Made by a program: the position numbers and the translations under genes
Shown here: positions 54,601 through 62,841 of the stretch, one piece after another
How the letters are laid out: each line of letters opens with the position of its first letter
Numbering within the stretch: position 1 is the stretch's first letter
Notes under the pieces: generated by a model
The model's input: only the letters and a program-made list of their open reading frames with translations
Database searches by the model: none
Told to the model about the DNA's origin: nothing
Assembly: GCA_963555705.1 (NCBI GenBank)
Contig: OY743172.1
Location: forward strand, 19,281,446-19,345,445
DNA: 64,000 nucleotides
Direction of reading: 5' to 3'
Origin: Ligustrum vulgare
Taxonomy: Eukaryota; Streptophyta; Magnoliopsida; Lamiales; Oleaceae

Positions 54601-56654
54601 TTGGGGCAATGGGCAATCCATGAGCCTCTAGAGTCAGAAGTGCCTTCAAAGGCAATGGAAAAGTATGCTCTCCAAACTCCTCTTAGGCCCGGACGGAGAG
54701 ACCTTCGTTTGCAAGCCAATCAACAATAGAGTTACCTTCATGATATATATGGGAGAGGTTAGATGTCAAAAGGCAATGGTTCACCTGGATTTGATCAACG
54801 ATACTCTGTATCCGCCAAGGACCTTTACTACAGTGAAGAATAAAGATAGCTTGGAATCCGACTCAATCAGCACATTATGAAAGCCAAGCTTAACACAGAT
54901 CTTAGTCCTTTTTTTTTTTCCTTTTCTTTACCATAATTCATGATTTCTTTCTCTCGCCTTCTTTAAATTCTTGGATTGCAGTATGCAGGTTCAGCTTGGG
55001 ATGAACTCAGGCATATACGACAGGCTGTTGGGTTCTTGGTGAGTCTCTTTCCCAGTGCTACCAATATAGTCATTGGAGATATTGACTTCTAGTTAATAAA
55101 AATATTCCCCAAGACGTGTTACCATTTACCAGAAATTCAAATCCTAGAAGAAGTCAAATAGTTGCACGTTGCTCATTGTAGATGGAAACTCCTTTGATCT
55201 TTGCAATTTAGGAACACTTGCCTTGCTCACTAGAATTTCTGGTCACGTGTCTCAACACACCCCCCTTCCCCCCCTTTTACCATTAAAACATAAAATGAAA
55301 AACCAAAATCCTTGACAGCATACTTTGTGACGACAACATGCTGTAAGAGCTGAATTAGTTCCAAAAGTTTGACGTATTGCTAATATGTTGTTGCAGTATC
55401 AATTTTTAATTTTTATTTTTTAATTTTTTCAGAGATGGCTTGATAAAATTGTATTTTAGAATGTTTCAATTGTAATTTTTTATAAAATATTTTGGATTAT
55501 TATATTTTAATAGAACAAGTAAAGTGATTTCCTTTTTAAGTTTTTCAAAATATATTCAGCGTGATCTTGGAAAACCTTCACTAGAATCCAAACGTTGTAC
55601 TAGGTGATAATTAGTGTTGCTTTTACCCTATTTCAGTTTTTTTTTTTTCACTGCGTGATCTTGAAAAACCTTCCCTAGTATCTGCCCTTTGTACTAGGTG
55701 ATAGTGTTGCTTTTTCCCTACCAACTGCAGTTGCCCACATACTAATAATGCAGCGTTGACTAATATTAGCACTTATCTGGCTTTTTAATGTAAAGGAACC
55801 ACAATAATTTTGAACTGCAGACCAGTATTATACCTCTGCTATGAAGTAATGAATACTGAGTTGCCCATTGAGGAAGAGATGGTTCTTGAACTATTTGAAA
55901 TCGTTATCAATTTTCCTACTTTTTATAAACTTATCCATGCTTACACTTTTGGCTATTTAATGCTTCTCTCCAGTGGTAGGGAAAATAATCAATTATTATA
56001 TTGCTATTGTTGCTTTTGTTAGTTTTATTTTTTATTTTATCTGCGTGCAGGTTATACATCAGAAGTACAGAATATCTTATGATGAGATCACCAATGATTT
56101 ATGTCCTGTAAGTCAATCTCCCCCCAATGGCAGAGAAGAAAAAGAAAGATAAAATAGTGTTTATGAAGACAGCTTTAGAGCAAAATCTTACTATGGAAGT
56201 TATAAAACTTAATGGCAACTTAAAATCTGTCTTTCAATAATGTCAACTACTATGTGCCAAACACGCCGTACTTAGCATATACATTTGCAAGAGTGTTTGT
56301 CTGTTTGATGCTCTTGTAAAAAACTCACTATTACCATAAAGAGGTTGAGTGCCATATGCTATATCTCTTTCTTACATTCAAATGTTTGTTTCCTCAGATT
56401 CTTAGTGTCCAGCAGCTGTACAGAATATGTACTTTATACTGGGATGACTACTATAATACTCGAAGTGTATCCCAAGATGTAAGTGTTTATAGGCCAAGTA
56501 CTGTTCTCTGTTCGAAGAAAATCTTCAGGTAGAATTAATTATAATAAAATTGTTTGAAACTTTAATGACAGGTTATATCCAGCATGAGGGTGCTAATGAC
56601 AGAGGATTCCAACAATGCTGTTAGTAACTCTTTCCTGTTGGATGACAATTTGAG
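24689..56654 (+). CDS. Class XI myosin heavy chain (last exon beyond window)
   Basis: I traced 38 coding exons whose phases all agree: 24689-24691, 31598-31726, 31860-32003, 32119-32264, 32341-32497, 32600-32658, 32823-32982, 36765-36914, 36998-37134, 37239-37385, 37532-37633, 38267-38324, 38414-38515, 39430-39467, 39571-39697, 39820-39990, 40119-40250, 40346-40455, 40536-40596, 42736-42913, 43016-43221, 43654-43773, 44803-44901, 50344-50556, 50668-50807, 50907-51015, 51099-51140, 51242-51322, 51406-51576, 52524-52670, 52791-52979, 53745-53870, 53943-54013, 54251-54350, 54982-55038, 56051-56107, 56398-56478, 56572-56654. They encode 1,467 complete residues and end in phase 2; family proteins are about 1,500-1,530 aa, so only the short terminal exon is missing. 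Myosin XI walks on actin and drives organelle movement and cytoplasmic streaming. The exact paralogue (XI-G by neighbourhood, MYA2/XI-2-like by sequence feel) is not settled. All introns are GT-AG except intron 4, which is GC-AG. Confidence 0.93.
24692..26096. other. Myosin intron 1, left part
   Basis: No coding sequence. It holds a TA microsatellite near 25440-25460 and a segment with repeated GCTCGAG-type motifs (about 25245-25315) that resembles retrotransposon LTR text but has no partner. A diverged foldback copy lies around 25770-25950. Confidence 0.5.
26097..26260. mobile_element. Foldback MITE-like element in myosin intron 1
   Basis: The ends CCTCGTTTGGTA and TACCAAACAGGGG are imperfect inverted repeats about 164 bp apart. 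The body has AGATTTTTAGTAGATTTTGA and ATGTATGGTTGAAAAGTTG, shared with copies near 20815 and 34690. It lies about 165 bases left of the copia insertion. Confidence 0.55.
26425..26578 (-). repeat. LTR (3' LTR of the 26425-31335 element)
   Basis: 154 bp, TGTAACCAGAAAG to CAATAACA on the + strand. Confidence 0.92.
26586..28247 (-). pseudogene. copia RT / RNase H part, one stop codon
   Basis: Minus-strand reading gives the RT start ([20 protein letters not shown]), [20 protein letters not shown], the catalytic [27 protein letters not shown] and the RNase H tail [24 protein letters not shown] stop at about 27797-27799 falls where relatives have Gln (QLDIKNAF), consistent with one CAG-to-TAG change. 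All other RT/RNase H motifs read through. Confidence 0.9.
28337..30646 (-). pseudogene. copia gag-protease-integrase open frame (769 aa), truncated by frameshift
   Basis: Domains in order: UBN2 gag ([16 protein letters not shown]), CCHC zinc knuckle ([14 protein letters not shown]), aspartic protease ([12 protein letters not shown]), HHCC integrase zinc domain (GHPSLPLL...[10 protein letters not shown]), and the integrase core ([38 protein letters not shown]) with the DDE acids. The frame ends at 28337 after [16 protein letters not shown]. The continuing protein is in another frame ([20 protein letters not shown]) and shifts again near 28130. The start ATG is at 30644-30646. Confidence 0.9.
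31170..31181 (-). other. Primer binding site (initiator Met tRNA)
   Basis: Minus-strand TGGTATCAGAGC directly adjoins the 5' LTR. This is the classical plant copia primer site. Confidence 0.9.
31182..31335 (-). repeat. LTR (5' LTR of the 26425-31335 element)
   Basis: 154 bp, TGTAACCCGAAAG to CAATAACA. Four substitutions from its partner. Confidence 0.92.
31598..42840 (+). CDS. Myosin motor-domain exons (2-20)
   Basis: The N-terminal SH3-like region begins with [15 protein letters not shown]. Motor motifs by residue: P-loop GESGAGKT (156-163), switch I N-N-N-S-S-R-F-G (209-216), switch II region DIHGFE (434-439), actin-binding strut [10 protein letters not shown] (625-634), and converter [10 protein letters not shown] near 713. 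These indicate nucleotide binding and actin contact. Two positions look unusual against the family as I know it: His for Tyr in switch II (LDIYGFESF is usual) and Leu for Arg in QLLCGG (usually QLRCGG). Confidence 0.9.
32265..32340 (+). other. GC-AG intron 4 of the myosin gene
   Basis: The exon ends TACAG and the intron starts GCAAGT. The alternative GT downstream (CAA|GTATTG) would break the frame, while the GC donor gives AG|A (Arg) and the conserved YRLMM text. Confidence 0.85.
32741..32757. repeat. Poly-G run in myosin intron 6
   Basis: Seventeen G followed by TA repeats, about 65 bases before the acceptor of exon 7. Confidence 0.95.
33640..34155 (-). pseudogene. LINE ORF2 remnant: RNase H end
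   Basis: Minus-strand text reads [19 protein letters not shown], then after a frameshift [20 protein letters not shown] and [20 protein letters not shown]. This is the plant LINE RNase H pattern (PPGW-KINTDGA, E...AI..A). It has frameshifts and stops. It sits in myosin intron 7 and pairs with the endonuclease remnant at 35607-36230 in the order expected for one minus-strand element. Confidence 0.7.
34247..34614. repeat. Dispersed repeat, copy A (myosin intron 7)
   Basis: It carries the GACACATGTCGGACA / CGACACG motifs at both ends and the AT-rich core TATAGTATAAATTTAGTTTT. A second copy occurs at 42353-42697. Imperfect inverted ends (ATGATGCACCGACATG and GTGTCTGTGCTACATT) suggest a DNA transposon relic. 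Confidence 0.6.
35214..35648. repeat. Paired copies of a hairpin repeat (myosin intron 7)
   Basis: Two copies (about 35214-35338 and 35513-35648) share GCAAGTTAYGAG, CCACATTGAAA, TTCAACTTCAAC and GCTAGSTTTTGAGGTATGAC. The same unit occurs as a pair in intron 21 at 43306-43604. Confidence 0.65.
35607..36230 (-). pseudogene. LINE ORF2 remnant: endonuclease and linker
   Basis: The 35973-36194 frame encodes a plant LINE endonuclease piece ([39 protein letters not shown]). The following frame 35607-35936 has [25 protein letters not shown] and [14 protein letters not shown], the usual linker before RT. The RT domain itself is missing. Confidence 0.75.
39261..39287. repeat. Poly-C run in myosin intron 13
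   Basis: Twenty-seven consecutive C, about 140 bases before the exon 14 acceptor. The length may be unreliable in sequencing. Confidence 0.9.
40936..41221. mobile_element. Tourist-like MITE in myosin intron 19
   Basis: Inverted ends GAGCATCTTCAATG and CATTGGAGATGCTC (one mismatch) flank 286 bp. TAA is duplicated at 40933-40935 and 41222-41224. The TIR and 3-bp TSD fit the PIF/Harbinger-derived Tourist type. Non-coding. Confidence 0.8.
42353..42697. repeat. Dispersed repeat, copy B (myosin intron 19)
   Basis: Same core as 34247-34614 (TATAGTATAAATTTAGTTTT, then GACCATGGTAGAGT against GACCATAGTAGAGT), with the right end shortened. It ends about 40 bases before the exon 20 acceptor. Confidence 0.6.
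42800..43773 (+). CDS. Myosin neck exons: six IQ motifs
   Basis: Six calmodulin-type IQ repeats follow each other: [61 protein letters not shown] and [12 protein letters not shown]. Six IQs is the number expected for class XI lever arms, which bind calmodulin or calmodulin-like light chains. Confidence 0.9.
43306..43604. repeat. Paired copies of a hairpin repeat (myosin intron 21)
   Basis: Two tandem copies share GGTTCCYATTGCAARGTGTG, GGGGTTTATAACCTCTTGGG and AATAGCTAGCTTTTGA. Each contains a short stem (CCCATATTGAAAG paired with CTTTCAATGTGGG in copy 2). Related to the intron 7 pair. Confidence 0.7.
43902..44084. mobile_element. MITE-like element with 12-bp TIRs in myosin intron 22
   Basis: TGTTCGGCAACT (43902-43913) and AGTTGCCGAACA (44073-44084) are perfect inverted repeats. 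The interior has TTTTTAACCACACACATTC and a poly-A run. No clear TSD. Confidence 0.65.
44803..51015 (+). CDS. Myosin coiled-coil exons (23-26)
   Basis: The sequence is rich in heptad-like E/K/L patterns ([39 protein letters not shown]), which mediate dimerisation. The 5.4-kb intron between exons 23 and 24 holds the intact copia element. Confidence 0.85.
45046..45223. mobile_element. Foldback MITE-like element beside the intact copia (intron 23)
   Basis: CCCCTGTTTGAT and ATCAAAGAGGGG form inverted ends (one mismatch) 178 bp apart. The body has the GTGTGGTTAAAAA motif of the family. Confidence 0.55.
45286..45484 (+). repeat. LTR (5' LTR of the intact copia)
   Basis: 199 bp, TGTTAATGGGATC to AGTTTGACA. 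It contains CTATAAATACTAGG, a likely TATA region, at 45429-45442. Confidence 0.95.
45485..45496 (+). other. Primer binding site (initiator Met tRNA)
   Basis: TGGTATCAGAGC directly after the 5' LTR. Confidence 0.93.
46009..50028 (+). CDS. copia gag-pol polyprotein, intact
   Basis: One open frame of 1,339 aa from the ATG at 46009 (the frame is open upstream to 45931, but [20 protein letters not shown] is the normal gag start). In order: UBN2 gag; two zinc knuckles ([14 protein letters not shown] and [14 protein letters not shown]); protease ([10 protein letters not shown]); HHCC and integrase core ([36 protein letters not shown]); reverse transcriptase with [12 protein letters not shown] and YVDDIVIT; RNase H ([40 protein letters not shown]). 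Two knuckles rather than one is slightly unusual. All catalytic residues I can check are present, so the element may be competent. It makes a self-replicating retroelement particle, with no envelope gene. Confidence 0.96.
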   Translation: MSGENSIVRFNGKNYSTWEFQFRMFVKGKELWGHVDGSSQSPTNPNELSSWESKDARIVSWLLSSIEPHMVNNLRSFTTAKEMWDYLRRIYYQDNSARKFQLELDIGNYRQGNMSIEQFYSGFLNLWSDYSGLVQAKIPKDALAALQEVHSESQRDQFLMKLRPEFESARAGLINRNPVPSLDVCLGELLREEQRLASQLETTQDSASSEMVNIAYAAQGKGKLKSPPQCYSCKELGHIAKHCNKKFCNYCKKEGHIIKDCRVRPQNRFTPAFHTAVQPTRVTTNSDQLDGSSSSSALTPEHVQQMINSALSALGLQGKNTLVTSPWLIDSAASNHMTSSPKALHNIRKYDGKQHIQIANGSTLPITAVGNLGTSFTDVFVSPDLSANLISVGQLVEDNCALYFDRHGCRVQDQASGKVIAKGPKVGRLFPLQSFSIPRSIHVGYSTTVTNNGHLWHKKLGHPNSVILTHLIKHGYLSNTNVSSLSHETFDCASCKLGKSKSLPFPLNGNRASACFEIIHTDVWGMSPVLSHAQYRYFVTFIDDYSRFTWIYFLRSKADVYSMFQNFVAYVETQFSTCIKILRSDSGGEYMSRDFQSFLQQKGILSQRSCPYTPQQNGVAERKNRHLLDVVRTLLLESSVPSRFWVEALSTAVYLINRLPSQTLQLDSPYYRLFGVPPDYNSLHLFGCVCFVHLPPTERHKLTAQSARCAFLGYSNSHKGFVCYDADANKIRISRHVVFFENHYFFPYANNSVSSSISLPSFDDVSGMINRFKPGVVYQRRRPLPLAIADPTPGPILHEPRRSNRVSRPPDRYGFSHSALQATLHNTPVPRSYSQASTQECWRQAMADELQALQDNHTWDIVPCPVGVKPLGCKWVYTIKLRADGTIDRYKARLVALGNQQEYGLDYEETFAPVAKMTTVRTIMAIAISKGWSLRQMDVKNAFLHGDLTEEIFMSPPPGMFSSSSSEVCRLKRSLYGLKQAPRAWFEKFRSTLLHFTFTQSQYDSSLFFRTTLNGIVILLVYVDDIVITGSDSQLIEQLQQQLQSSFHMKDLGPLQCFLGLEVQLCPTGAFLHQHKYTQELLSLAGLQDSNSVLTPMEVNLKLSKDSGDLLSDPSMYRQLVGSLNYLTITRPDISFAVQQISQFMQAPCQNHLAAVRRLLRYLKGTSGRGLFFPSRTSLHLVGFSDADWAGCIDTRRSITGWCMFLGGALISWKSKKQARVSKSSTESEYRAMSSACSEILWLRGLLGEIGITQPSPTPLHADNTSAIQIASNPVFHERTKHIEVDCHSIREALGRHEISLPHISTENQTADVFTKALSRHRHQFMVDKLMLLDRPASI
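50036..50234 (+). repeat. LTR (3' LTR of the intact copia)
   Basis: 199 bp. One T/C difference (AATTAATCTTAATTG against AATTAATCCTAATTG). Confidence 0.95.
51406..56654 (+). CDS. Myosin globular tail / DIL domain exons (29-38)
   Basis: Cargo-binding tail motifs include [73 protein letters not shown] and [17 protein letters not shown]. After exon 38 the donor is at 56655. If it were not spliced, the frame would stop 16 codons later at TAA 56701-56703, which would remove the last conserved residues of the tail. Confidence 0.9.
51577..52523. other. Myosin intron 29
   Basis: Non-coding. A G-run near 52322-52334 is the only notable item. Short frames on both strands match nothing. Confidence 0.6.
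54586..54880 (-). pseudogene. LINE RNase H fragment in myosin intron 34
   Basis: Minus-strand reading: [32 protein letters not shown] and ANEGLSV, the C-terminal RNase H pattern of plant LINEs (H-YREGN-VAD-LA). Then an in-frame TAA and further text. Upstream, [12 protein letters not shown] matches the catalytic-Asp strand. Too short and broken to act. Confidence 0.7.
55559..55730. repeat. Tandem duplication, period about 93 bp, in myosin intron 35
   Basis: GCGTGATCTTGRAAAACCTT and TTGTACTAGGTGATA each occur twice in the same order. The copies are slightly diverged. Confidence 0.8.
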
Positions 56655-56826
56655 GTATCAAGTCTTTCATGCTCTACGTGAATATTTTGTCTTGATCTGC
56701 TAAGAATAGGCATAAAAATAGATGCTGAAAAAAAAAAAAATCAACTTTGGGGTTCTTTCAAGTTTCTCTTGTTGTCCTTGCTCCTATACTTGCATCTAGA
56801 TTTTTCCTTTTAGTGCAACTACATCT

Positions 56827-57348
56827 TGTAGGGGAAAATAAGAGAATCAAAGAAATGAAACCAAACAAAAGTCCCGTGTTTTTACGGTTTCTTTAAATCG
56901 AATTCACCGCCTCACCGGGGTGCAAGAGGTTTTGATTGGTGTTCGATTCCCAGGGTAAAATCTGTTGTCGATTCACGTTGCACTACGTTAACTGCCTACT
57001 GTGTCTTTCTGTCAAAGAAATCAGAAAAGAAAGTTTAAAGTGAATTTTTTGGAAGGAGGAAGAAGCTGAGTTTTCTTATTTTCCACTGTTTCACTTGTGT
57101 TTTCTATTGTGGTTTTAACCGAGAGAAGATGATGGCTATTTATAAGCTTTTTGGCAACTGAAAATTAGTGACTTAATTTCAAGGTTTGAAACTGACATAA
57201 TCACAACTGAATTCACGAATGAAACTGATTTTCCATTTTCTCAACGGATGAAATTTGAAGGCTGGAATTCAATTTTCATTCACTCTGAAATTGAAGAATT
57301 GAAGGCTCAGAAACTGAAGTTTTCCATCCAAATTGAAGTTCTCCAACA
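56827..57348 (-). repeat. LTR (3' LTR of the 56827-63985 element)
   Basis: 522 bp, TGTAGGGGAAAATAAG to TTCTCCAACA. It is followed by ATCCCCCAC, the complement of the purine tract. Confidence 0.92.
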
Positions 57349-57881
57349 ATCCCCCACATGAATGAAAATTTGCGTAAAACAGAGACTCGATAGAGAGATA
57401 GAGTGACGCGAATCAATCCTGCATAGGATAGGTAGCGTTTAGCTTTGAACCTTCCCTTGTGAAACCTATCGAGTATTACTACTAGAAAATCAGTGGATCT
57501 GATGCCTTGAACTGTTTCGCCATTTGTGTAAACCAAGACAATAGATCTCACGCAGGACCATTCTAGACACAGCGTAGTTCTCAAAGTTGTGTTCGTTTTG
57601 GCCATGAACACGTCACCTGATTCTGCAAGTGTTTGTTCAAGGATGTAGCTTTCCCAATTCTTATAAAAGCGGCCTTACTTCACACTCACATAGGTGACCT
57701 CTTAACTCAGCGTTTCACACCACTCTTAAGGATCATTAAAAGCATAGCTTAACCTGTATCTTCCAATCACTGTGAGCACTATAGGAATGAGCAGAAGGAG
57801 AACATTCTCATTGATTTACACAGATATACATGGTTTAGTTGTCCCTTTGAACCTAGATCCTGGGATCTCTATTCAGCTAGG

Positions 57882-60800
57882 TTAGGTTTCTACCATGATA
57901 TCTTTCAATGTCATAGGCTGCAAGCCCATTCCCCTCGATGCTTTTACGACTAGCTCTCGAGTTAACCATTTGGTTAACGGATCCGCAATATTATCCTCTG
58001 ACTTCATAGTCCAGAGTGATAATACCTTGTGAGAGTAGTTGTCGAATGGTATTATGTCTTCTTCGAATATGTCGAGACTTACCAATATACATATTGTTCT
58101 GTGCCCTGCCAATTGCTGATTGCTTATCTCAATAAACGCAATTGCAGGCACAGGCTTTGACCATATTGGAATATCCTCAACAAACTGGCGAAGCCACTCT
58201 GCTTCCTCAGTTGCTTTGTCCAAAGCAATGAACTCTGATTCCCATTGTAGATCTTGCGATGCAAGTTTGTTTGGATGATTTCCAAGAGACTGCTGCACCA
58301 CCAAGAGTGAAGACATATCCACTAGTAGACTTTAAGTCTGACATATCTGATATCCAATTTGCATCAGCATACCCTTCGATTACTGCAGGGTATCTAGAAT
58401 AATGCAGTCCAAAATCACGAGTGTACCTCAAATAATGTAACACCTTGAAAATGGCTTTCCAGTGGATAGCACCTGGGTTACTCGTGTAGCGACTCAATCT
58501 GCTTACTGAGTATGCTATATCCGGTCTCGTACAAGTCATTAAATACATTAAACTCCCTATTAACCGAGAATATTCTAACCGTGACACGCCATCACCAGTG
58601 TTCTTGGATAAGTGGAGACTCAAATTCACCGGAGTCCTGACCACAGTGGTATCTGACTTGTTGAACTTGTCTAGTATCTTATCAATATAATGAGATTGAG
58701 ATAACACAAGTCCATTTGGAGTTCGAGTAATTTTTACTCCCAAAAAGACATCCGCGAGACCTATATCTTTCATGTCAAACTTTGAGTTTAACATATCCTT
58801 GGTGGCTTTGATAGTCTTATTAGAGCTGTCGACAATGAGCACGTCGTCGACATATAGACACAATATGACATATCCATCACTAGTGTCCTTAACATATACA
58901 CACTTGTTGCACTCATTGATTCTAAAGCCACTTGAAAGCATAACATTATCAAACTTCTCGTGTCATTGCTTCGGCGCTTGCTTTAAACCATAAAGCAATT
59001 TAACTAGTCTACAGACTTTTCTTTCTTGACCTGGAGCCAAAAACCCCTCTGGTTGCTCAATGTAGATTTCTTCATTCAAATCTCCATTCAGGAAAATTGT
59101 TTTTATATCCATTTGATGTAGGGGTAGGCATTAACCCACCCAACCCGTTCAAACTGATCAACCCAACCCGATCGGTTTGGGTCGGTTTTTGATGAAAAAC
59201 GGGTTGGGTTCGGGTTCTATAAAAAAAATTTGGTCGGGTTGGGTCGGGTTTTTAACCGACCCGACCCAATAAATATTTTAAAAATATAGGACCATTTAAA
59301 TTTCAAGAATTTCAAGCCCATTTTAAATTGGGATGAAATTCAAATATGGTTTGAACATATTTTAGTTTTATTAGCAAGTATTCAATTTATTATATTTGAG
59401 CTTATTGTATTGTACATAATTTATTTTTTTTAATAGTTGATTTATGGGCTTAATTTTTTTAATTTTCAAGATTTTTTGCTAATTGGACCAAAGCCCAAAC
59501 CACCCAACCCAACCCGACCGAAGCTTGATTGGTTTGGGTTGGTTGGGTTTGAACTCATGCTTGGGTAAAAAATCGACCCAACCCAACCCACGCCCACCCC
59601 TAAATTGATGTATTTCCAGATTTTGCAAGGCTGCAATAGCAATTATCATCCGGATAGAAGTTATTCTCGACACATGAAAATAAGTATCAAAGTAATCTAA
59701 GCCTTCCTTTTGCTTATAACCTTTAATTACTTACCCAACTTTATATTTATCAACAGAACCATCCGCTTTCATCTTCTTCTTGAAGATCCACTTGTAACCC
59801 AAAGGCTTACAACCCGGTGGACGATCTACTAATTTCCAGGTATGATTTTGTAGGATAGAATTGATTTCACTCTTGATGGCTTCTTTCCCCAGATGACCAT
59901 CTGGAGAAGATATAACTTCTTTATAACTTTGATGATCGTTCTCCATCAAATATGTGAGAAAATCAGGGCTAAACGTCTTAGAGGTTTTGGTCCTTTTGCT
60001 CTGTCTAGGCTCATCTTTACCTTCTTCAACTGGATCTTTACTGCTGCCAGAAGCAGAAGATTCCATAGTCCGTTTAATAGGAGTTTACTGTTTAGGAGAT
60101 CTACAAGGAAATATATTCTCAAAGAATTGTGCATTCCTAGACTCTATGATCGTGTTCGGATCAATATCAAGTACATTCGAATAATGCACTAGAAACCTAT
60201 ATGCACTACTAGTTTGTACATAGCCAATGAATACACAGTCAACTGTCTTAGGTCCAATCTTGACCTTCTTAGGAGGAGGCACCGCGACCTTTGCAAGACA
60301 CCCCCACATTCGTAAGTATTTATATGAAGGTGTTCGGCCTGTCAAAGTTCATACGGAGTCTTATCCATATTCTTTCTTTACACTTTATTCAAAATGTAAT
60401 TCGTAGAAAGAATAGCTTCTCCCCACATGTTCTGTGGCAATCCAGAACTAATCAACATAGCATTCATCATTTCTTTTAAAGTTCGATTCTTATGCTCAGC
60501 GATTCCGTTCTGCTAAGGTGAATAAGGTGCAGTGGTTTGGTGAATTATTCTATGTTTAGCACAAAATTCACCAAATGGTTATTCATATTCACCACCACGA
60601 TCACTTCGTAGCACCTTTATTTTCTTGCTAAGTTGATTTTCAACTTCATTCTTATAAAGAATGAATTTTTCGATAGCTTCGTCTTTGCTTTTAAGTAAGT
60701 ACACATAACAATATCTTGTACTGTCGTCGACAAAAGTAATCAAGTACTTATTGCCGCCTCTTGTTTGGACAAATTTCTAGTCACACACATCACTGTGGAC

Positions 60801-61400
60801 TAGTCCCAATGGCTCGGTACTTCTTTCAGTACTATGAAACGAAGACCTAGTAAGCTTAGCCTCAACGCAAGTTTTACATTTATGATTTGAATCAATTTGA
60901 AACCTAGGCAAGTAGCTTAGTTTGCTTAGTCTACGTACTGCATTGTAATTTACGTGACCTAATCTACCATGGCACATATTAGGAGACTCAAGTAAGTAAA
61001 CAAAAGGAGTTTTCTCATTATTCATAACAGTTGGGGTTACAACAATTACATTTAATTTAAACAAGTCATCAGTCATATAGCCTTTCCCAACATAAACTCC
61101 TATTTTGGTAATCACCAGCTTATCCACCTCAATGACCATGCAGAAACCATTCTTGCTCAGAAGAGACTCAAATACTAGATTCTTGGGAATCTCTAGCATA
61201 TACAACACATTGATCAGAGTAAGCTCTCTGCCAGGGGTCATCTTCAAGATTACCTTGCCTTTACCAAGCACTTCAGAAGTTGCGGAGTTTCCCATGAACA
61301 ATTTTTCATCATTTGTAACTGGTGCAAAAGTAGTGAACATGCTCCTGTTGGAGTAGACATGACAAGTGCCCTAGTGTCCAGCCACCACTCCTTAGGGTTA
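57882..61400 (-). pseudogene. copia pol remnant (protease to RNase H), broken
   Basis: Minus-strand pieces in order: gag-pre-integrase (NMCHGRLGHVNYNAV, CKTCVEAKLTRSSF, HSDVCD); integrase C-terminus (RTPSYKYLRMWGCLAKV, VDCVFIGY); RT start (EINSILQNHTWKLVDRPPGC); the segment split by the MITE; RT core ([31 protein letters not shown]); RNase H ([19 protein letters not shown]). After a frameshift near 58210 come [20 protein letters not shown] and SEDNIADPLTKWL. The integrase core itself is poorly preserved around 60350-60780. Confidence 0.85.
59119..59602. mobile_element. Nested hAT-type MITE inside the copia RT region
   Basis: The ends TAGGGGTAGGC and GCCCACCCCTA form inverted repeats (one mismatch). 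The flanking octamers ATTTGATG (59111-59118) and AATTGATG (59603-59610) match 7 of 8, as for a hAT 8-bp TSD. The 484-bp body has repeated GGGTTGGGT / ACCCAACCC blocks at both sides that can pair. Removing it rejoins the copia text ...IHQ-MDIKTIFLNGDLNEEIY. Confidence 0.85.
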
Positions 61401-61671
61401 GATCCTACCAGGTTAATCTCACTATTCACCGTCGTAAGGTTTAGGTCAGATATGTCATCTAGGAGATGATCTCTCTCATTCCCATGAACAATTTTTCACC
61501 ATTTGTAACTGGTGCAAAAGTAGTGAACATGCTCCTGTTGGAGTAGACATGACAAGTGGCCCTAGTGTCCAGCCACCACTCCTTAGGGTTAGATCCTACC
61601 AGGTTAATCTCACTATTCACCGTCGTAAGGTTTAGGTCAGATATGTCATCTAGGAGATGATCTCTCTCATT
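61291..61671. repeat. Tandem duplication of 190 bp in the copia gag/protease junction
   Basis: 61291-61480 and 61481-61671 are almost identical. Copy 2 has one extra G (AAGTGGCCCTAG against AAGTGCCCTAG), so copy 1 carries a one-base deletion that shifts the frame. Confidence 0.92.
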
Positions 61672-62841
61672 TCCAGCTATATTAGCCTGAGGACGCAGCT
61701 TGTTTTCCATCCGAAGCTGGCGGCAGTCTTCTGATCGATGTCCAACTTTGTCACAATTGAAGCACTTTCCATTGAACTGGAACTTAGGCTTCTTTCCTAC
61801 CCCATCGGTAGGCTTCAACTGAGATCCTTTCGTGGCCTACTTTTTATCATTTCGATTCCCATTATCTTGCTTGGCTTTAAAGGATTGACCTTTTTTGGTA
61901 CCAAAACTTTGTCCGTGCTCTAAAACATTAGCCTTCTCAGAGTAAGAATTCTCCGATTTACGTTCAGCAAGTTTGTTATCCTCCTCAATGCACAGCTTCA
62001 TAATTAAATCCTCGAAAGACATCTCTTTCCTCTTATGCTGTAAATAGCTTTTGAAAGCCTTCAACTGAGGAGGTAGCTTGTGGATAGCAGTAGCCACCTG
62101 TAGGGATAGTAGCCACCTGTAGGGATTCTGATATAATCAAACCCTCAGCATGCGTTTCTTGTAAAAGCACTTTATACTTCTGCACTTGGCTCACCACTGA
62201 ACGTGAATCAACCTTTTTTGAAGTCCATACATCGATTGGTCAAGAATTTCTTAGACCCAGCATCCTCGGTCCTTGTACTTCTTTTCCAAGGACTCCCAGA
62301 GCTCCTTAGCAGATTTCTTTACCACATACACGTGATACAGAGAATTCTGGAGACCATCCAAGATATAGTTGCGACACAAAAAATCCGCATTTTTTTATGC
62401 TTCCCAAGCCGCACGCCTATGCATATCAGTGTATTTTTCGGTCACAACAGTGGCATCCTCAGTGAGGAAACATGCAAGGCCCAACGTAGTGAGATAGAAA
62501 ACCATCTTATTCTGCCACGTCTTAAAATCAGTCCCCGCAAACTTATCCGGTCGAATCGCATGATTCACTAGAAATGGAGTCGGATACGATGGCAAAGGTA
62601 CCGAGGCCGCAGCCCTAGGTACTGGCAAAGGTATTTTGCCAAACTGGATCGCAGAGGCCACAGCCGTAGGCAAAGTGGGTTTCACTCCAACATGAGGAAT
62701 TCCGCCACCAATTGTCCCATCAACGGGAGGAATGCCAGTTGAGGTCTCCACAGGGTTAACTACGGTCATTGCAGGATTTGGTACACCGATACCAACAGTG
62801 TTGCTTCCTTTGTTCACATCATCATGTCTATGTGACGCCAT
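61459..62841 (-). pseudogene. copia gag remnant (starts at 62841), broken
   Basis: The frame opens at MASHRHDDVNKGSNTVG with a Gly/Pro-rich N-terminus, then the UBN2 start (PDKFAGTDFKTWQNKMVFYL) up to a stop near 62395. 61837-62097 gives KAFKSYLQHKRKEMSFEDLI, and 61459-61818 a CCHC knuckle CFNCDKVGHRSEDC followed by the protease-like EWWLDTRATCHV, in which the usual Ser-Gly of DSGA is changed to Thr-Arg, so protease is dead. Confidence 0.85.
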
